Made by a program: the position numbers and the translations under genes. The notes beneath the pieces are model-generated. The model was not told the DNA's origin, searched no databases, and was given only the letters and a program-made list of their open reading frames with translations. A stretch of DNA of 35,911 nucleotides from Pseudomonas lactucae (GTDB lineage Bacteria > Pseudomonadota > Gammaproteobacteria > Pseudomonadales > Pseudomonadaceae). Below are positions 1 through 12,048 of the stretch, piece after piece (positions within the stretch are counted from its first letter, which is position 1; each line of letters begins with the position of its first letter). The stretch lies in contig NZ_JAFHKI010000004.1 of NCBI RefSeq assembly GCF_016937615.1, forward strand, positions 1 through 35,911, written 5' to 3'.

Positions 1-10
1 ACCGTCAAAT

Positions 11-30
11 GTGGGAGGGGGCTTGTTCCC
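11..30. repeat. Extragenic palindrome-type repeat fragment
   Basis: GTGGGAGGGGG at 11-21 followed by CTTGTTCCC is the kind of short intergenic repeat common in fluorescent Pseudomonas genomes. The same 11-mer recurs at 35901-35911 at the other edge of the window. Only part of the element is inside the window. Confidence 0.55.
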
Positions 31-54
31 GATGTGGCCCTGACAGCCAACAAA

Positions 55-86
55 AAACCCGCTGACCAAACCGGCCCAGCGGGTTT
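55..86 (-). terminator. Rho-independent terminator after the purL / NIF3-like genes
   Basis: A perfect 10-bp stem (AAACCCGCTG at 55-64, CAGCGGGTTT at 77-86) encloses a 12-nt loop. Read on the minus strand it ends in a run of six T. It lies 20 bp beyond the stop codon of the NIF3-like gene and would end the purL transcript. Confidence 0.85.
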
Positions 87-107
87 CTTGTTTATGCAAT
101 TAACGAA

Positions 108-419
108 TCAAAAATCCGCCAACTGCCACACCTCATACGCCGGTGTCTCATACGGATGGCTCAGCTTCAAAGCAGCCACTACAGCCACAATCAACTCATC
201 CGCCACCACCAGCTCCACCTTCCACTCTTCAACCACTTCAACCTGGCCCACCTGCCCGATAAACGGTTGGCTGCCATCCAGCGCACGGAATTGGCCCTGG
301 CCCAGCACTTGCCAGGCGCAGTTGTCGTAGTCGCCGATGCGCCCGCCGCCGGCTGCGAAGACGGCGGTTTTCACCGTCTCCACATGGCTGTCGGGCACGA
401 AGAAGGCGAGTTTGTACAC
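108..419 (-). CDS. NIF3/YqfO-like small protein (CutA/PII-like fold)
   Basis: This 103-residue protein resembles the small alpha/beta domain found as an insert in NIF3/YqfO family proteins and also as a stand-alone protein in Pseudomonas. Visible marks are the N-terminal YKLAFFVP strand, a glycine-rich AAGGGRIGDYDNC segment and the C-terminal HPYETPAYEVWQL motif. The precise biochemical role is not known; some databases misname such proteins as structural toxin protein RtxA. The start codon is GTG at 417-419, only 9 bp past the purL stop codon, with AAGG unusually close to it (2 nt). This suggests cotranscription and perhaps translational coupling with purL. A terminator follows directly. The family call is from motif recognition; a function is not offered. 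Confidence 0.8.
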   Translation of the reverse strand: MYKLAFFVPDSHVETVKTAVFAAGGGRIGDYDNCAWQVLGQGQFRALDGSQPFIGQVGQVEVVEEWKVELVVADELIVAVVAALKLSHPYETPAYEVWQLADF

Positions 420-428
420 GGCCTTAGT

Positions 429-3400
429 TCACCCACACGCGTGCGTTGCGGAACATGCGCATCCAGGCGCGTCTTCGTTCCACTCTTCCGGGCGCCACGA
501 GTTCTGCACGGCGCGGAATACACGTTCCGGGTGCGGCATCATGATGGTCACGCGACCGTCGCGGCTGGTGAGGCCGGTGATGCCGCGCGGCGAGCCGTTC
601 GGGTTGGCCGGGTAGGTCTCGGTGACTTTGCCGTGGTTATCCACAAAGCGCAGGGCCACGCTGCCGGACAGGTCGGCTTCGAGCAACGCTTCTTCGCTGC
701 TGAATTCAGCATGGCCTTCACCGTGGGCGATGGCGATCGGCATGCGCGAACCGGCCATGCCTTGCAGGAAGATCGAGTTGGATTCCTGCACCTGCACCAT
801 GGCCACGCGAGCTTCGAACTGCTCGGAACGGTTGCGCACAAAGTGCGGCCAGAACTCGCTGCCCGGGATCAGTTCGCTCAGGTTGGACATCATCTGGCAA
901 CCGTTGCACACACCGAGGGTGAAGCTGTCGTTGCGCTCGAAGAAGCCCTGGAACGCATCGCGGGCACGGCTGTTGAACAGGGCCGACTTGGCCCAGCCTT
1001 CACCGGCACCCAGCACGTCGCCGTAAGAGAAACCGCCGCAGGCGACGAGGCCTTTGAACTCGTTGAGGTCAACACGACCGGCGAGGATGTCGCTCATGTG
1101 CACGTCGATCGCATTGAAGCCGGCACGGTCGAACGCGGCCGCCATTTCCACCTGACCGTTGACGCCCTGCTCGCGCAGCACGGCAACCTGTGGGCGGATG
1201 CCTTTCTTGATGTAAGGCGCGGCGATGTCCTGGTTGACGTCGAAGCTGAGCATGGTGCTCAGCCCCGGGTTTTCTTCTTCCAGGATGGTGTCGAATTCCT
1301 GCTCGGCGCAGTCGGCGTTATCACGCAGGCGCTGGATCTGGTAGCTGGTCTCGGCCCACTGGCGTTGCAGCAGACGACGCTGACCGGCAAACACGGTGTC
1401 GCCGTTGAAGGAGATATTGATTTCACCGTTGTTGATCGGCTGGCCGATCACCGCCACGCAGTCGTCCAGGCCGGCGGCGCTGAATTGTGCGAGTACGTCC
1501 GGGGTAGCGTCCTGGCGCACCTGAATCACCGCACCCAATTCTTCGTTGAACAGGATGCCGTTGATTTCAGCGGCGTCCTCGGCAACGCTGTCGAGCACGA
1601 TGTTCAGGCCACAGTGACCGGCAAACGCCATCTCGACCACGCTGGTCAGCAGACCACCGTCGGAACGGTCGTGGTAGGCCAGCAGGTGGCCGTCGGCATT
1701 CAGGCCCTGGATCACGGCGAAGAAGGCTTTGAGGTCTTCGGCGTCATCGACGTCCGGGGCCTGCTTGCCAAGCTTGCCGTGGGTCTGTGCCAGGATCGAG
1801 GCGCCCATGCGGTTCTGGCCACGGCCCAGGTCGATCAGGATCAGGTCGGTGGTGCCCTTGTCCATGCGCAGTTGCGGGGTCAGGGTCTGGCGAATATCGG
1901 TGACCGGCGCAAAACCGGTGACGATCAGCGACAGCGGCGAGGTGACGCTCTTGTCGGTGCCTTCATCGTTCCAACGGGTGGCCATGGACATGGAGTCCTT
2001 GCCCACCGGAATGGTAATACCCAGCTCCGGGCACAGCTCCATGCCGACCGCTTTAACCGTGTCGTACAGGCGCGCGTCTTCACCGGGGTGGCCGGCGGCG
2101 GACATCCAGTTGGCCGACAATTTGATGTCGGACAGCTTGCCGATACGGGAAGCGGCGATGTTGGTGAGGGTTTCACCAATGGCCATGCGGCCCGATGCCG
2201 GAGCGTCCAGCAGGGCCAGCGGCGTACGCTCGCCCATCGCCATGGCTTCACCGGTGTAGACGTCGAAGCTGGTGGCGGTGACGGCAACGTCGGCCACCGG
2301 CACCTGCCAAGGGCCGACCATTTGGTCACGGGCTACCAGGCCGGTGATGGTGCGGTCTCCGATGGTGATCAGGAAGCTTTTGCTCGCCACGGCCGGGTGA
2401 TGCAACACGCGTTCGATGCTGTCGGTCAGGTCGAGGTTGCTTGGGTCGAAATCATCGCCCAGCTCGGTTTCACGGTTGGCCGAACGGTGCATGCGCGGGG
2501 CCTTGCCCAGCAGCACTTCGAGCGGCATGTCTACCGGGCTGTTGCCGAAGTGGCTGTCGGTGACGGTCAACTGCGGCTCGGCAGTGGCTTCGCCAACCAC
2601 GGCAAACGGGCAACGCTCGCGTTCGCAGATGGCCTGGAAGCGTGCGAAGTCTTCCGGACCGACGGCCAGTACGTAACGTTCCTGGGATTCGTTGCTCCAG
2701 ATTTCGTGCGGGGCCATGCCCGGCTCGTCGTTTGGAATGTTGCGCAGTTCGAAACGGCCACCGCGGTCGCCATCGTTGACCAGCTCCGGGAAGGCGTTGG
2801 ACAAACCGCCGGCACCGACGTCGTGGATGAAGCTGATCGGGTTCTTGTCACCCAACTGCCAGCAACGGTCGATGACTTCCTGGCAGCGGCGTTCCATCTC
2901 TGGGTTTTCGCGCTGTACGGAAGCGAAGTCAAGATCGGCCGAGCTGGTGCCGGTGGCCATGGAGGAAGCGGCGCCGCCGCCCAGGCCGATGAGCATGGCC
3001 GGGCCGCCGAGTACGATCAGCTTGGAGCCGACCAGGATCTCGCCTTTCTTGACGTGTTCTTCGCGGATGTTGCCCATGCCGCCGGCCAACATGATCGGCT
3101 TGTGGTAACCGCGCACTTCATCGCCACGCGGGGTGGTGATGGACTGTTCGAAGGTACGGAAGTAGCCGGTGAGCGCCGGACGCCCGAATTCGTTGTTGAA
3201 CGCGGCGCCGCCCAGCGGGCCTTCGATCATGATGTCCAACGCGGTGACGATGCGTTCAGGCTTGCCGTACGGCACTTCCCACGGCTGTTCGAAGCCCGGG
3301 ATCTGCAGGTTGGACACGGTGAAGCCGGTTAGGCCCGCCTTCGGCTTGGCGCCACGGCCGGTGGCACCTTCGTCGCGGATCTCGCCGCCGGAACCGGTGG

Positions 3401-4319
3401 CGGCGCCCGGGAACGGAGCAATCGCGGTCGGGTGGTTGTGGGTTTCAACCTTCATCAGGATATGCACCGGCTCTTGCACCGCGCCGTACTGGCGGGTCTC
3501 GGGGTCCGGGAAGAAGCGGCCGGCGACGGAGCCGACGATGACCGAGGCGTTGTCCTTATAGGCAGAAAGAACACCTTCGCTGTGCATCACGTAGGTGTTC
3601 TTGATCATGCCGAACAGGCTTTTTTCCTGGCTCTGGCCGTCAATGTCCCAACTGGCGTTGAAGATCTTGTGACGGCAATGCTCGGAGTTGGCCTGGGCGA
3701 ACATCATCAGTTCGATGTCGTGCGGGTTGCGCTTGAGACCGTTGAAGGCGTTGACCAGGTAGTCGATCTCGTCTTCGGCCAGGGCCAGGCCCAGCTCGGT
3801 GTTGGCCTTCTCGAGGGCGGCGCGGCCACCGCCGAGCACGTCGATCGCGGTGAGCGGCTTGGGTTCGGCGTGGCTGAACAGGCCGGCGGCCTGTTCCAGC
3901 TGGCTGACGATGATCTGGGTCATGCGGTCGTGCAGGCTGCCGGCAATCAGCTCGGCCTCGGCATCGCTGAACTGGCCAGCGACGTAGAAGGCAATACCAC
4001 GCTCCAGGCGCTGGATTTTATCCAGGCCGCAGTTACGCGCGATATCGCTGGCTTTGCTCGACCAGGGCGAGATGGTGCCGAACCGTGGCAGAACCAGGAA
4101 CAAGCGGCCGGTCGGCTCTTGAACGGGAACGCTTGGGCCGTACTTCAGAAGGCGTGCCAGCACTTGCTGCTCGTCGGCGGTCAACACGCCGGTAACGTCG
4201 GCGAAGTGAGCAAATTCAGCATACAAGCCAGTGACAGCTGGAACCTTCTGGCTCAGTTGCTTAAGGAGTTTGCTGTGGCGAAAGGCAGAAAGGGCAGGAG
4301 CGCCGCGCAGGATCAACAT
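429..4319 (-). CDS. purL: Phosphoribosylformylglycinamidine synthase (FGAM synthetase)
   Basis: PurL catalyses the ATP- and glutamine-dependent conversion of FGAR to FGAM, the fourth step of de novo purine synthesis, in the cytosol. The 1296-residue length is that of the large single-chain proteobacterial enzyme. Order visible: N-terminal domain (about 1-150), linker, two AIRS-like synthetase halves with the ETHNHPTAI motif in the first (ATP/substrate binding), and a C-terminal class I glutamine amidotransferase. The amidotransferase has the nucleophile Cys1138 in GVCNGC and the His-Glu pair in [11 protein letters not shown] near the end. The start [10 protein letters not shown] matches Pseudomonas PurL proteins. 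It is divergent from mltF and followed after 9 bp by the NIF3-like gene. The very long antisense open frame over it reflects high-GC codon use and is not a gene. Confidence 0.98.
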   Translation of the reverse strand: MLILRGAPALSAFRHSKLLKQLSQKVPAVTGLYAEFAHFADVTGVLTADEQQVLARLLKYGPSVPVQEPTGRLFLVLPRFGTISPWSSKASDIARNCGLDKIQRLERGIAFYVAGQFSDAEAELIAGSLHDRMTQIIVSQLEQAAGLFSHAEPKPLTAIDVLGGGRAALEKANTELGLALAEDEIDYLVNAFNGLKRNPHDIELMMFAQANSEHCRHKIFNASWDIDGQSQEKSLFGMIKNTYVMHSEGVLSAYKDNASVIVGSVAGRFFPDPETRQYGAVQEPVHILMKVETHNHPTAIAPFPGAATGSGGEIRDEGATGRGAKPKAGLTGFTVSNLQIPGFEQPWEVPYGKPERIVTALDIMIEGPLGGAAFNNEFGRPALTGYFRTFEQSITTPRGDEVRGYHKPIMLAGGMGNIREEHVKKGEILVGSKLIVLGGPAMLIGLGGGAASSMATGTSSADLDFASVQRENPEMERRCQEVIDRCWQLGDKNPISFIHDVGAGGLSNAFPELVNDGDRGGRFELRNIPNDEPGMAPHEIWSNESQERYVLAVGPEDFARFQAICERERCPFAVVGEATAEPQLTVTDSHFGNSPVDMPLEVLLGKAPRMHRSANRETELGDDFDPSNLDLTDSIERVLHHPAVASKSFLITIGDRTITGLVARDQMVGPWQVPVADVAVTATSFDVYTGEAMAMGERTPLALLDAPASGRMAIGETLTNIAASRIGKLSDIKLSANWMSAAGHPGEDARLYDTVKAVGMELCPELGITIPVGKDSMSMATRWNDEGTDKSVTSPLSLIVTGFAPVTDIRQTLTPQLRMDKGTTDLILIDLGRGQNRMGASILAQTHGKLGKQAPDVDDAEDLKAFFAVIQGLNADGHLLAYHDRSDGGLLTSVVEMAFAGHCGLNIVLDSVAEDAAEINGILFNEELGAVIQVRQDATPDVLAQFSAAGLDDCVAVIGQPINNGEINISFNGDTVFAGQRRLLQRQWAETSYQIQRLRDNADCAEQEFDTILEEENPGLSTMLSFDVNQDIAAPYIKKGIRPQVAVLREQGVNGQVEMAAAFDRAGFNAIDVHMSDILAGRVDLNEFKGLVACGGFSYGDVLGAGEGWAKSALFNSRARDAFQGFFERNDSFTLGVCNGCQMMSNLSELIPGSEFWPHFVRNRSEQFEARVAMVQVQESNSIFLQGMAGSRMPIAIAHGEGHAEFSSEEALLEADLSGSVALRFVDNHGKVTETYPANPNGSPRGITGLTSRDGRVTIMMPHPERVFRAVQNSWRPEEWNEDAPGCACSATHACG

Positions 4320-4361
4320 CTTCGGGACAGCCTCGGGAAGGGGTGTGCTTTGAGGCCGTGC

Positions 4362-4367
4362 ATTCTA
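4362..4367 (-). promoter_or_regulatory. Candidate -10 element for purL
   Basis: On the minus strand TAGAAT lies 43 bp upstream of the purL start codon, giving a leader of about 36 nt. No convincing -35 hexamer is seen at 16-18 bp spacing, and I recognised no purine-repressor-type palindrome in the 286-bp purL-mltF gap. Weak assignment. Confidence 0.35.
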
Positions 4368-4368
4368 G

Positions 4369-6066
<1,698 letters not shown>

Positions 6067-6081
6067 CCCCCACAAACCCAA

Positions 6082-6167
6082 GTGGGAGCGGCGCTGCGAC
6101 TTGCTCGCGAACGACTGCGGATTACCTATATCGCCGGCAAGTCGAATCGTCGCATCGCCGCTCCCAC
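6082..6167. repeat. Long inverted repeat (REP/BIME-like) between convergent genes
   Basis: GTGGGAGCGGCG at 6082-6093 pairs perfectly with CGCCGCTCCCAC at 6156-6167, and inner segments (GCGACTTGC with GCAAGTCG) extend the pairing. ATTTTT follows on the plus strand. It fills the mltF / EIIB-like intergenic gap and may serve as a two-way transcription stop as well as being a typical extragenic palindrome. Confidence 0.7.
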
Positions 6168-6186
6168 ATTTTTGATCTCCACTTGC

Positions 6187-6468
6187 CTATAGGCCAGTGA
6201 GCAAATGCACCACACCCCCCGCCAGCACCATCACCCCCGCCACACCCGCTGCCTTCAACGCCAGCTCATCCAACCGCCCCGCATCGCGCAGTTGCACGCG
6301 CACCCGGGTCAGGGCGACGCGTCGTTGTGACGTTAGGTTATCCGCACCGCCCAGCGCACTGAGCACGTCGGCCGATAACAGGTGTTCGCCTTCAGGCGCG
6401 GGTACGGCCTCGGCGACCAGGTCCGGGGTCAGGGCTCTCCAGAATGCCTGCTTCAATTTCTCGAACAT
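6187..6468 (-). CDS. Small EIIB-like PTS protein lacking the phosphorylation cysteine
   Basis: The 93-residue protein resembles the EIIB domain of glucose-type PTS permeases: LGGADNL followed by TRVRVQLRD aligns with LGGADNL...HCVTRLRLALKD of the TreB encoded in the same operon. The cysteine that carries the phosphoryl group in TreB (Cys28) is replaced by alanine (Ala52, VALTR). The C-terminus is a hydrophobic stretch (about 73-92, GVAGVMVLAGGVVHLLTG). It starts at ATG 6466-6468, 2 bp after the stop of the phosphotransferase gene. A GGAGA ribosome site lies inside that gene's last codons, so the two should be translationally coupled. It cannot be a phosphocarrier by the usual chemistry; a structural or regulatory role is inference. 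An upstream-extended reading has no support. Confidence 0.8.
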   Translation of the reverse strand: MFEKLKQAFWRALTPDLVAEAVPAPEGEHLLSADVLSALGGADNLTSQRRVALTRVRVQLRDAGRLDELALKAAGVAGVMVLAGGVVHLLTGL

Positions 6469-6470
6469 GT

Positions 6471-9005
6471 TCAGTTCTCCAGGACAGGTGAGGTGCCGGC
6501 AGTGGCGGTGTGGAACTGGTAAAGGGCTTCGCGCACCTCGACGGCCTCTTCCAGATTCAGCACCTGGCGGGCGATGCACTGGCAGTCCTTCAGGTGCAGC
6601 TCACGCACCGCGGCCTTGATCGTGGGGATCAACGGCACACTGACCGATAACTCATCCACCCCCAGCCCGATCAACATCGGCACCGCCAGCACTTCCGATC
6701 CCAGGGCGCCGCACACACTGACCGGTTTGCCGTGGGCATGGGCCGCCTTGACGGTGCTGGCGATCAGGCGCAGTACGGCCGGGTGATAGCTGTCGGCCTG
6801 GCTGGCCAGCCGTGGATGATCACGGTCCATGGCCAGGGTGTACTGGGTAAGGTCGTTGGTGCCGATGGAAAAAAAATCCACATGCGGTGCAAACAGATCC
6901 GCCATCAGCGCCGCCGAGGGCACTTCTATCATGATGCCCAGCTTGGGCCGCTGCGCCAGGCCCAGCGCCTGGACCTCTTCGTCCAGTATCCGGCGCGCCA
7001 GGTGCAACTCCGACAACAGGCTGACCATTGGCAACATGATATGCAGCCGGGCCTGCCCGGCACTGGCGAGGATCGCCCGGAACTGTTCACGCAGCAGTTC
7101 AGGACGCGCCAGGCACAGGCGAATGCCGCGCAAGCCGAGAAAGGGGTTGGTCTCGCTGTCCATCGGCACATAAGCCAGGGGCTTGTCGCCGCCCACATCG
7201 AGCGTACGCACCACCAGGTTACGTTCAGGGCCAAGTGCACGGGCGATGGCGCTGTAGGTGTCGGCCTGTTCGCGGGCACTCGGTGCTCGGTTGCGGTCCA
7301 GATAGAGAAACTCCGAACGCAGCAGGCCCACGCCCTCCCCGCCCAGGACCAGGGATTGCTCAACCTCCTGCAACGAGGCCACATTGGCCGTGACCTCCAC
7401 GGCATGACCGTCGCGGGTGACGGCGGCCAATGACGCCTGCGCCACTTCACGCTGGCGCCGCAGCGATTGTTGATGGCGCGCGGTCTCCAGTTGTTCGATC
7501 TCGACCGGGTCGGGCTCCAGGTGCAACTCGCCTTTGTCGGCATCGAGCAATACCTGTTTACCGTTGCTCAGCGCCAGCACGCAAGCCGGCGCCCCGCAAA
7601 TCGCCGGCAGGCCCAGCGCCCGGGCAAGAATCGCCACGTGGCTGGTCGCACCGCCGCCGACCGTGACAAACCCCAGCACCTTGCACGTATCCAGGCTGGC
7701 GGTTTGCGACGGGGTCAGTTGCTCGGCAATCAGAATCGCACGTTCCGGCACTTCCAGGGCGTCGTCCTGGATGCCCAGGATCAGCTTGAGCACACGCCGA
7801 CCCACATCGTCGAGGTCGGCCGCGCGCTCGGCAAGCAGCGTATTGCCCAGGCCCTGGAACAGCCGGGTCGTGGCGACCGTGACGCTGTTCCACGCAAACG
7901 CAGCGCTCTTGCCTTCGGTCAGCAGGGTGTGTGCCTGCTCCAGCAGGGTCGGGTCTTCGAGCAATTCCTGATGCGCGCGGAAGATCTCGGCCTGGGCGCC
8001 GCTCACGTTGGCCTGCATGGCTTGCAGGGCCCGATCGGCATCGCTCAAGGCACGCGTCAGGGTTGCACGCTCCTGCGCTTCACCGAGGCCTGCCTCGGTA
8101 ATGACCAGCGCCGCTTCCTTGATCTGGAATACCTGGCCGAACGCCGACCCCGGCGAGGCGCACACACCTCGCAACAAGGTAGCGGAGCTGACCGGCGCCG
8201 GCGTTTCGGCGGTGCTGGCCGGTGCAACACCGACCACGTTTTCGCCGCAGCCGTCGGCGAGCAATACCACCAAGGCCTCGATCGCCGCCGCTGCATCTTC
8301 GCCGGCGGCGCTGACCTGCAAGGTATCGCCGCGCACGGTTTGCAGGGCCATGATGCGCACCAGGGATTTGGCGTTGGCGCTCTCAGTCTGCTTATGCAGA
8401 TAAATGCTCGCCTTGAACCCTTTCGCCGCCTGGGCGAACACCGCCGCCGGGCGCGCATGCAGACCGTGGGCGTTGAGCAGGGTCAACGGTTTGGAAAACA
8501 GCGCATTGCCCTGCTCTTGCGCCACCTCGACGCTGGCCGTGGCGGGCTTGAGCTGCAGCACCGGCTGGCCGGTCTCGACCGTACTGGTGGCAGGCACCAA
8601 CAGTTCGAACGGCTCGCCACTGACCACCAGCATCAGGGTCAGCAGGCTGCGGGCATTGAGGGCGATGAAGTCGGCATCGAACTCGATCAGCGGCTGACCG
8701 GCCTGCACCTGCTGGCCATCCTCGACCAGCGGCGTAAAGCCCTCACCCGCCAGGTTCACGGTGTCCAGGCCGATGTGCATCAACACCTGCACGCCGTGCT
8801 CGTTGGTGACACTGACGGCATGCCCACTGTCCTGAATGTTACTGATCACACCGGACATGGGCGCGCAAAGGGTCTGCGAAGTCGGATCGATGCACAGACC
8901 ATCGCCAAGCAGGCGGCTGGAGAATGCCGGATCGGGCACTTGATCCAGGGGCAACTGCACCCCGGCCAAGGGTGCCAGCAATACCAAGGGTTGGATTGTG
9001 GTCAT
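6471..9005 (-). CDS. Multidomain PTS phosphotransferase EIIA(Glc)-HPr-Enzyme I
   Basis: This 844-residue fusion contains the general PTS energy chain in one polypeptide: PEP to EI to HPr to EIIA. The EIIA(Glc) domain is at about 1-150, with active His77 in VLMHIGLDTV. The HPr domain is at about 170-255, with His183 in GLHARPAA. Enzyme I is at about 275-840, with phosphorylated His456 in GGGATSHVAILAR and the PEP-site Cys765 in SVCGALGSE. Domain order is like P. aeruginosa NagF. TreB lacks an EIIA domain, so the N-terminal domain most likely phosphorylates the TreB EIIB cysteine. The ATG at 9003-9005 is chosen because AGGTGA precedes it; the frame extends 16 codons further without a better site. 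It follows the porin gene and overlaps functionally with the tiny EIIB-like gene after it. Confidence 0.95.
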   Translation of the reverse strand: MTTIQPLVLLAPLAGVQLPLDQVPDPAFSSRLLGDGLCIDPTSQTLCAPMSGVISNIQDSGHAVSVTNEHGVQVLMHIGLDTVNLAGEGFTPLVEDGQQVQAGQPLIEFDADFIALNARSLLTLMLVVSGEPFELLVPATSTVETGQPVLQLKPATASVEVAQEQGNALFSKPLTLLNAHGLHARPAAVFAQAAKGFKASIYLHKQTESANAKSLVRIMALQTVRGDTLQVSAAGEDAAAAIEALVVLLADGCGENVVGVAPASTAETPAPVSSATLLRGVCASPGSAFGQVFQIKEAALVITEAGLGEAQERATLTRALSDADRALQAMQANVSGAQAEIFRAHQELLEDPTLLEQAHTLLTEGKSAAFAWNSVTVATTRLFQGLGNTLLAERAADLDDVGRRVLKLILGIQDDALEVPERAILIAEQLTPSQTASLDTCKVLGFVTVGGGATSHVAILARALGLPAICGAPACVLALSNGKQVLLDADKGELHLEPDPVEIEQLETARHQQSLRRQREVAQASLAAVTRDGHAVEVTANVASLQEVEQSLVLGGEGVGLLRSEFLYLDRNRAPSAREQADTYSAIARALGPERNLVVRTLDVGGDKPLAYVPMDSETNPFLGLRGIRLCLARPELLREQFRAILASAGQARLHIMLPMVSLLSELHLARRILDEEVQALGLAQRPKLGIMIEVPSAALMADLFAPHVDFFSIGTNDLTQYTLAMDRDHPRLASQADSYHPAVLRLIASTVKAAHAHGKPVSVCGALGSEVLAVPMLIGLGVDELSVSVPLIPTIKAAVRELHLKDCQCIARQVLNLEEAVEVREALYQFHTATAGTSPVLEN

Positions 9006-9041
9006 GACATCACCTGTTGTTGTGTTCTGTGAATAGCCTGG

Positions 9042-9063
9042 CGGCGCGAGCACACTCGCGCCG
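9042..9063 (-). other. Intercistronic stem-loop between porin and phosphotransferase genes
   Basis: A perfect hairpin of 9 bp (GGCGCGAG at 9043-9050 with CTCGCGCC at 9055-9062, plus one outer pair) has a CACA loop and no T tract on the minus strand. It sits just after the porin stop codon. By analogy with intercistronic hairpins after E. coli lamB/malE it may protect the upstream message or damp readthrough; that is inference. Confidence 0.6.
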
Positions 9064-9074
9064 GCAGATAAAAA

Positions 9075-10307
<1,233 letters not shown>

Positions 10308-10346
10308 TTATTTTTATTGTGTTTGTCGCGTCATACAGCGGGTGTT

Positions 10347-11993
10347 TCAGCCCCTCAGCAGCAGCACGAACGACTCGTAAGGTCGCAGCGATACGGTGCC
10401 CGTGCGTGGCGGGCAGTCGGGGTAGTTACTGATCAGCAGGCGTTGCTCGGTCGCCTCGGTGATGACATCGGGGGGCAGTTGGATCTGGCACGGTGCGGCG
10501 TAGAAATTGTTCAGCACCAACAGGCGCTCGCCCTGCCCTTCGCGCAGGTACGCCCACACTTGGGGGTGCTCGGCCAGCAACGGGCGATACACCCCATCCT
10601 GGATCAGCGGCTGCTGCCGACGCAGGGCAATCAGGGCGCGGTAGTGATGCAGCACCGAATGCGGGTCGTCGCGCTGGTTATCGACATTGACGAGCGCGGC
10701 GTTGGCCGCAAGACCGATCCACGGCTCACCACGGCTGAAGCCGGCGTTTTCCCCAGCGTTCCATTGCATCGGTGTACGCCCGTTGTCGCGGGACTTCTGC
10801 ATGATCGCCGCCATGCTCGCCGCCTCGGACTCGCCGGCATCGCGCTTGAGGCGATAGATGTTCAGGGTCTCGACATCGCGGTACTGCTCAATGCGCTCGA
10901 AACCCGGGTTGGTCATGCCCAGCTCTTCGCCCTGGTAAATGAACGGCGTGCCCTGCAGGAAGTGCAGCGCCGTGGCGAGCATCTTGGCCGACACCACGCG
11001 GAACTCGCCGTCATCACCGAAGCGCGAGACCACTCGCGGCTGATCATGGTTACACCAGAACAGCGCGTTCCAGCCGCCACCGGCCTGCATGCCCAGTTGC
11101 CAATCGGACAGGATGCGTTTGAGCTGCAGAAAGTCGAAGTCTGCCCGTACCCATTTCTGCAGGTTCGGGTAATCCACTTTCAGGTGATGAAAGTTGAACG
11201 TCATCGACAGCTCTTTCGACTCGGGCCGCGAATAGCGAATGCAGTGCTCAAGGCTGGTGGACGACATTTCGCCGACGTTAATCAGGTCGTACCCCTCGAA
11301 CACTTCGCGGTGCATTTCCTGCAAGTACCGGTGCACGTTCGGGCCGTCGGTGTAGAAACGCCGACCGTCGCTGGCGTCCTGCGCAAAGTCCGCCGGTTTG
11401 GAGATCAGGTTGATCACATCCAGCCGGAAGCCACCGACGCCCTTGTCGCGCCAGAAGCGCATCATCTTGAACACTTCGGCACGTACCTGGGGGTTGTCCC
11501 AGTTGAGGTCGGCCTGGGTATGGTCGAACAGGTGCAGGTAATACTGGCCGGTTTGCGCCTCATACTCCCAGGCCGAGCCGCCGAACTTGGACTCCCAGTT
11601 ATTCGGCTGGTCGCGCCAGATGTAGAAGTCACGGTACGGGTTGTCGAGGCTGCTGCGCGCCTGCTGGAACCATTCATGCTCGACCGACGTGTGGTTGACC
11701 ACGATGTCCAGCATCAGCTTGATGCCGCGCCTGGCCGCCTCATGGATCAACAGCTCGCAATCGGCCATGGTCCCGTAGCTGGGATCGATGGCGTAGTAGT
11801 CGCTGATGTCGTAACCGTTGTCGCGCTGGGGCGAGCGCAGGAACGGGGTGACCCACAGGCAATCGACGCCCAGCCATTGCAGGTAGTCGAGCTTGTCGAC
11901 GATGCCCAGCAGGTCGCCGGTCGCGTTCCCTGCATGGCTGTGGAAGCTCTTGGGATAAATCTGGTAGATCACCGAGTGTTGCCAGGCTTGCAT
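10347..11993 (-). CDS. treC: Alpha,alpha-phosphotrehalase (trehalose-6-phosphate hydrolase)
   Basis: TreC hydrolyses cytosolic trehalose-6-phosphate, delivered by TreB, to glucose and glucose-6-phosphate. The 548-residue length matches E. coli TreC (551). It is a GH13 (alpha-amylase) enzyme: WQHSVIYQIYPKSF at the N-terminus, DIVVNHTS (about 96-103), nucleophile Asp192 in GGFRLDVINLISK, acid/base Glu242 in NVGEMSS, and FWCNHDQPR with His316-Asp317 as the transition-state pair. The ATG at 11991-11993 follows GAGGA by 7 bp; the 28 extra upstream codons overlap the end of treB and lack homology. It lies 55 bp after treB and 51 bp before the porin gene. Confidence 0.95.
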   Translation of the reverse strand: MQAWQHSVIYQIYPKSFHSHAGNATGDLLGIVDKLDYLQWLGVDCLWVTPFLRSPQRDNGYDISDYYAIDPSYGTMADCELLIHEAARRGIKLMLDIVVNHTSVEHEWFQQARSSLDNPYRDFYIWRDQPNNWESKFGGSAWEYEAQTGQYYLHLFDHTQADLNWDNPQVRAEVFKMMRFWRDKGVGGFRLDVINLISKPADFAQDASDGRRFYTDGPNVHRYLQEMHREVFEGYDLINVGEMSSTSLEHCIRYSRPESKELSMTFNFHHLKVDYPNLQKWVRADFDFLQLKRILSDWQLGMQAGGGWNALFWCNHDQPRVVSRFGDDGEFRVVSAKMLATALHFLQGTPFIYQGEELGMTNPGFERIEQYRDVETLNIYRLKRDAGESEAASMAAIMQKSRDNGRTPMQWNAGENAGFSRGEPWIGLAANAALVNVDNQRDDPHSVLHHYRALIALRRQQPLIQDGVYRPLLAEHPQVWAYLREGQGERLLVLNNFYAAPCQIQLPPDVITEATEQRLLISNYPDCPPRTGTVSLRPYESFVLLLRG

Positions 11994-12048
11994 GGTGGGT
12001 CCTCGAGTAGAATTTTGTACTGGCCTTGAAGGCCTCATCAGCGACAGT

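Noticed and set aside
156..3332. 1058-codon plus-strand open frame over purL
   Set aside because: It is exactly antisense to intact purL, has histidine/valine-rich low-information composition and no ribosome site; a high-GC shadow frame.
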